Shown in pieces: positions 63,946-64,000 of a stretch of DNA of 64,000 nt. The first letter of the stretch is position 1. The number at the start of each line of letters is the position of its first letter. The notes under the pieces are model-generated. The model was not told where the DNA came from. It searched no databases and saw only the letters and a list, made by a program, of their open reading frames with translations. The position numbers and the translations under genes were made by a program. The stretch comes from Polytrichum commune (taxonomy: Eukaryota; Streptophyta; Polytrichopsida; Polytrichales; Polytrichaceae): positions 23,547,501 to 23,611,500 of the forward strand of contig OX485805.1 of assembly GCA_950295325.1 (NCBI GenBank), written 5' to 3'.

Positions 63946-64000
63946 CAAGAACACCATATGCACCTTAAATTCACTTCCAAACAAATTCAATGGACTTTCA

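Overview
This is a nuclear segment of a land plant. The protein-coding genes are split by GT-AG introns, the proteins are plant-type (a glycoside hydrolase family 1 beta-glucosidase, a VAMP72-type R-SNARE, a BAP31-like ER protein), and most of the sequence is AT-rich, repeat-laden intergenic DNA. An intronless DUF427 gene, a fungus-like Tc1 transposase relic and a gag-like protein of a kind I associate with early-diverging plants make a non-seed plant (bryophyte, lycophyte or fern) my best guess. That placement is inference, not proof.

Layout. 0.5-3.1 kb: a complete three-exon BAP31-like gene on the minus strand whose long intron holds two decayed tandem copies of the end of exon 1 and a 5S-rRNA-like scrap. 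3.1-10.5 kb: no gene; it contains a cluster of eight related hairpins (8.78-9.09 kb), a triple ~145-bp repeat and a ~50-bp repeat just before the next gene. 10.58-16.61 kb: a 13-exon GH1 beta-glucosidase, one base short of an open frame. 18-19.5 kb: dispersed repeat and 26-bp minisatellite. 20.16-22.97 kb: minus-strand exons of one or two unrecognised genes, separated by a 745-bp hAT-like element with an 8-bp target duplication. 24.54-28.48 kb: a TNP2/DUF4218-type transposase gene, nearly complete, with one in-frame TAG, divergent from the unknown gene. 29.3-33.3 kb: a ~250-bp inverted repeat enclosing ~3.5 kb. 34.58-38.92 kb: a complete five-exon VAMP72 gene with an in-exon duplication that creates two in-frame splice donors. 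39-43.7 kb: nothing recognised. 43.75-44.05 kb: DUF427 gene. 44-53 kb: nothing firm. 53-64 kb: a rearranged segmental duplication containing a Tc1-like transposase relic, a GC-rich block, and a 4,051-bp element (5-bp target duplication) with a decayed gag-like gene and an extreme density of the palindrome TCCGGA.

The four host genes (ER membrane chaperone/sorting factor, secreted glycosidase, endosomal/plasma-membrane SNARE, DUF427 protein) do not form a pathway. The recurring theme is local tandem duplication, several times spanning exon-intron borders, plus layered transposon insertion. The most unusual non-coding signals are the hairpin cluster at 8.8-9.1 kb, a 23-nt hairpin found four times, and the duplicated splice donor in VAMP72.
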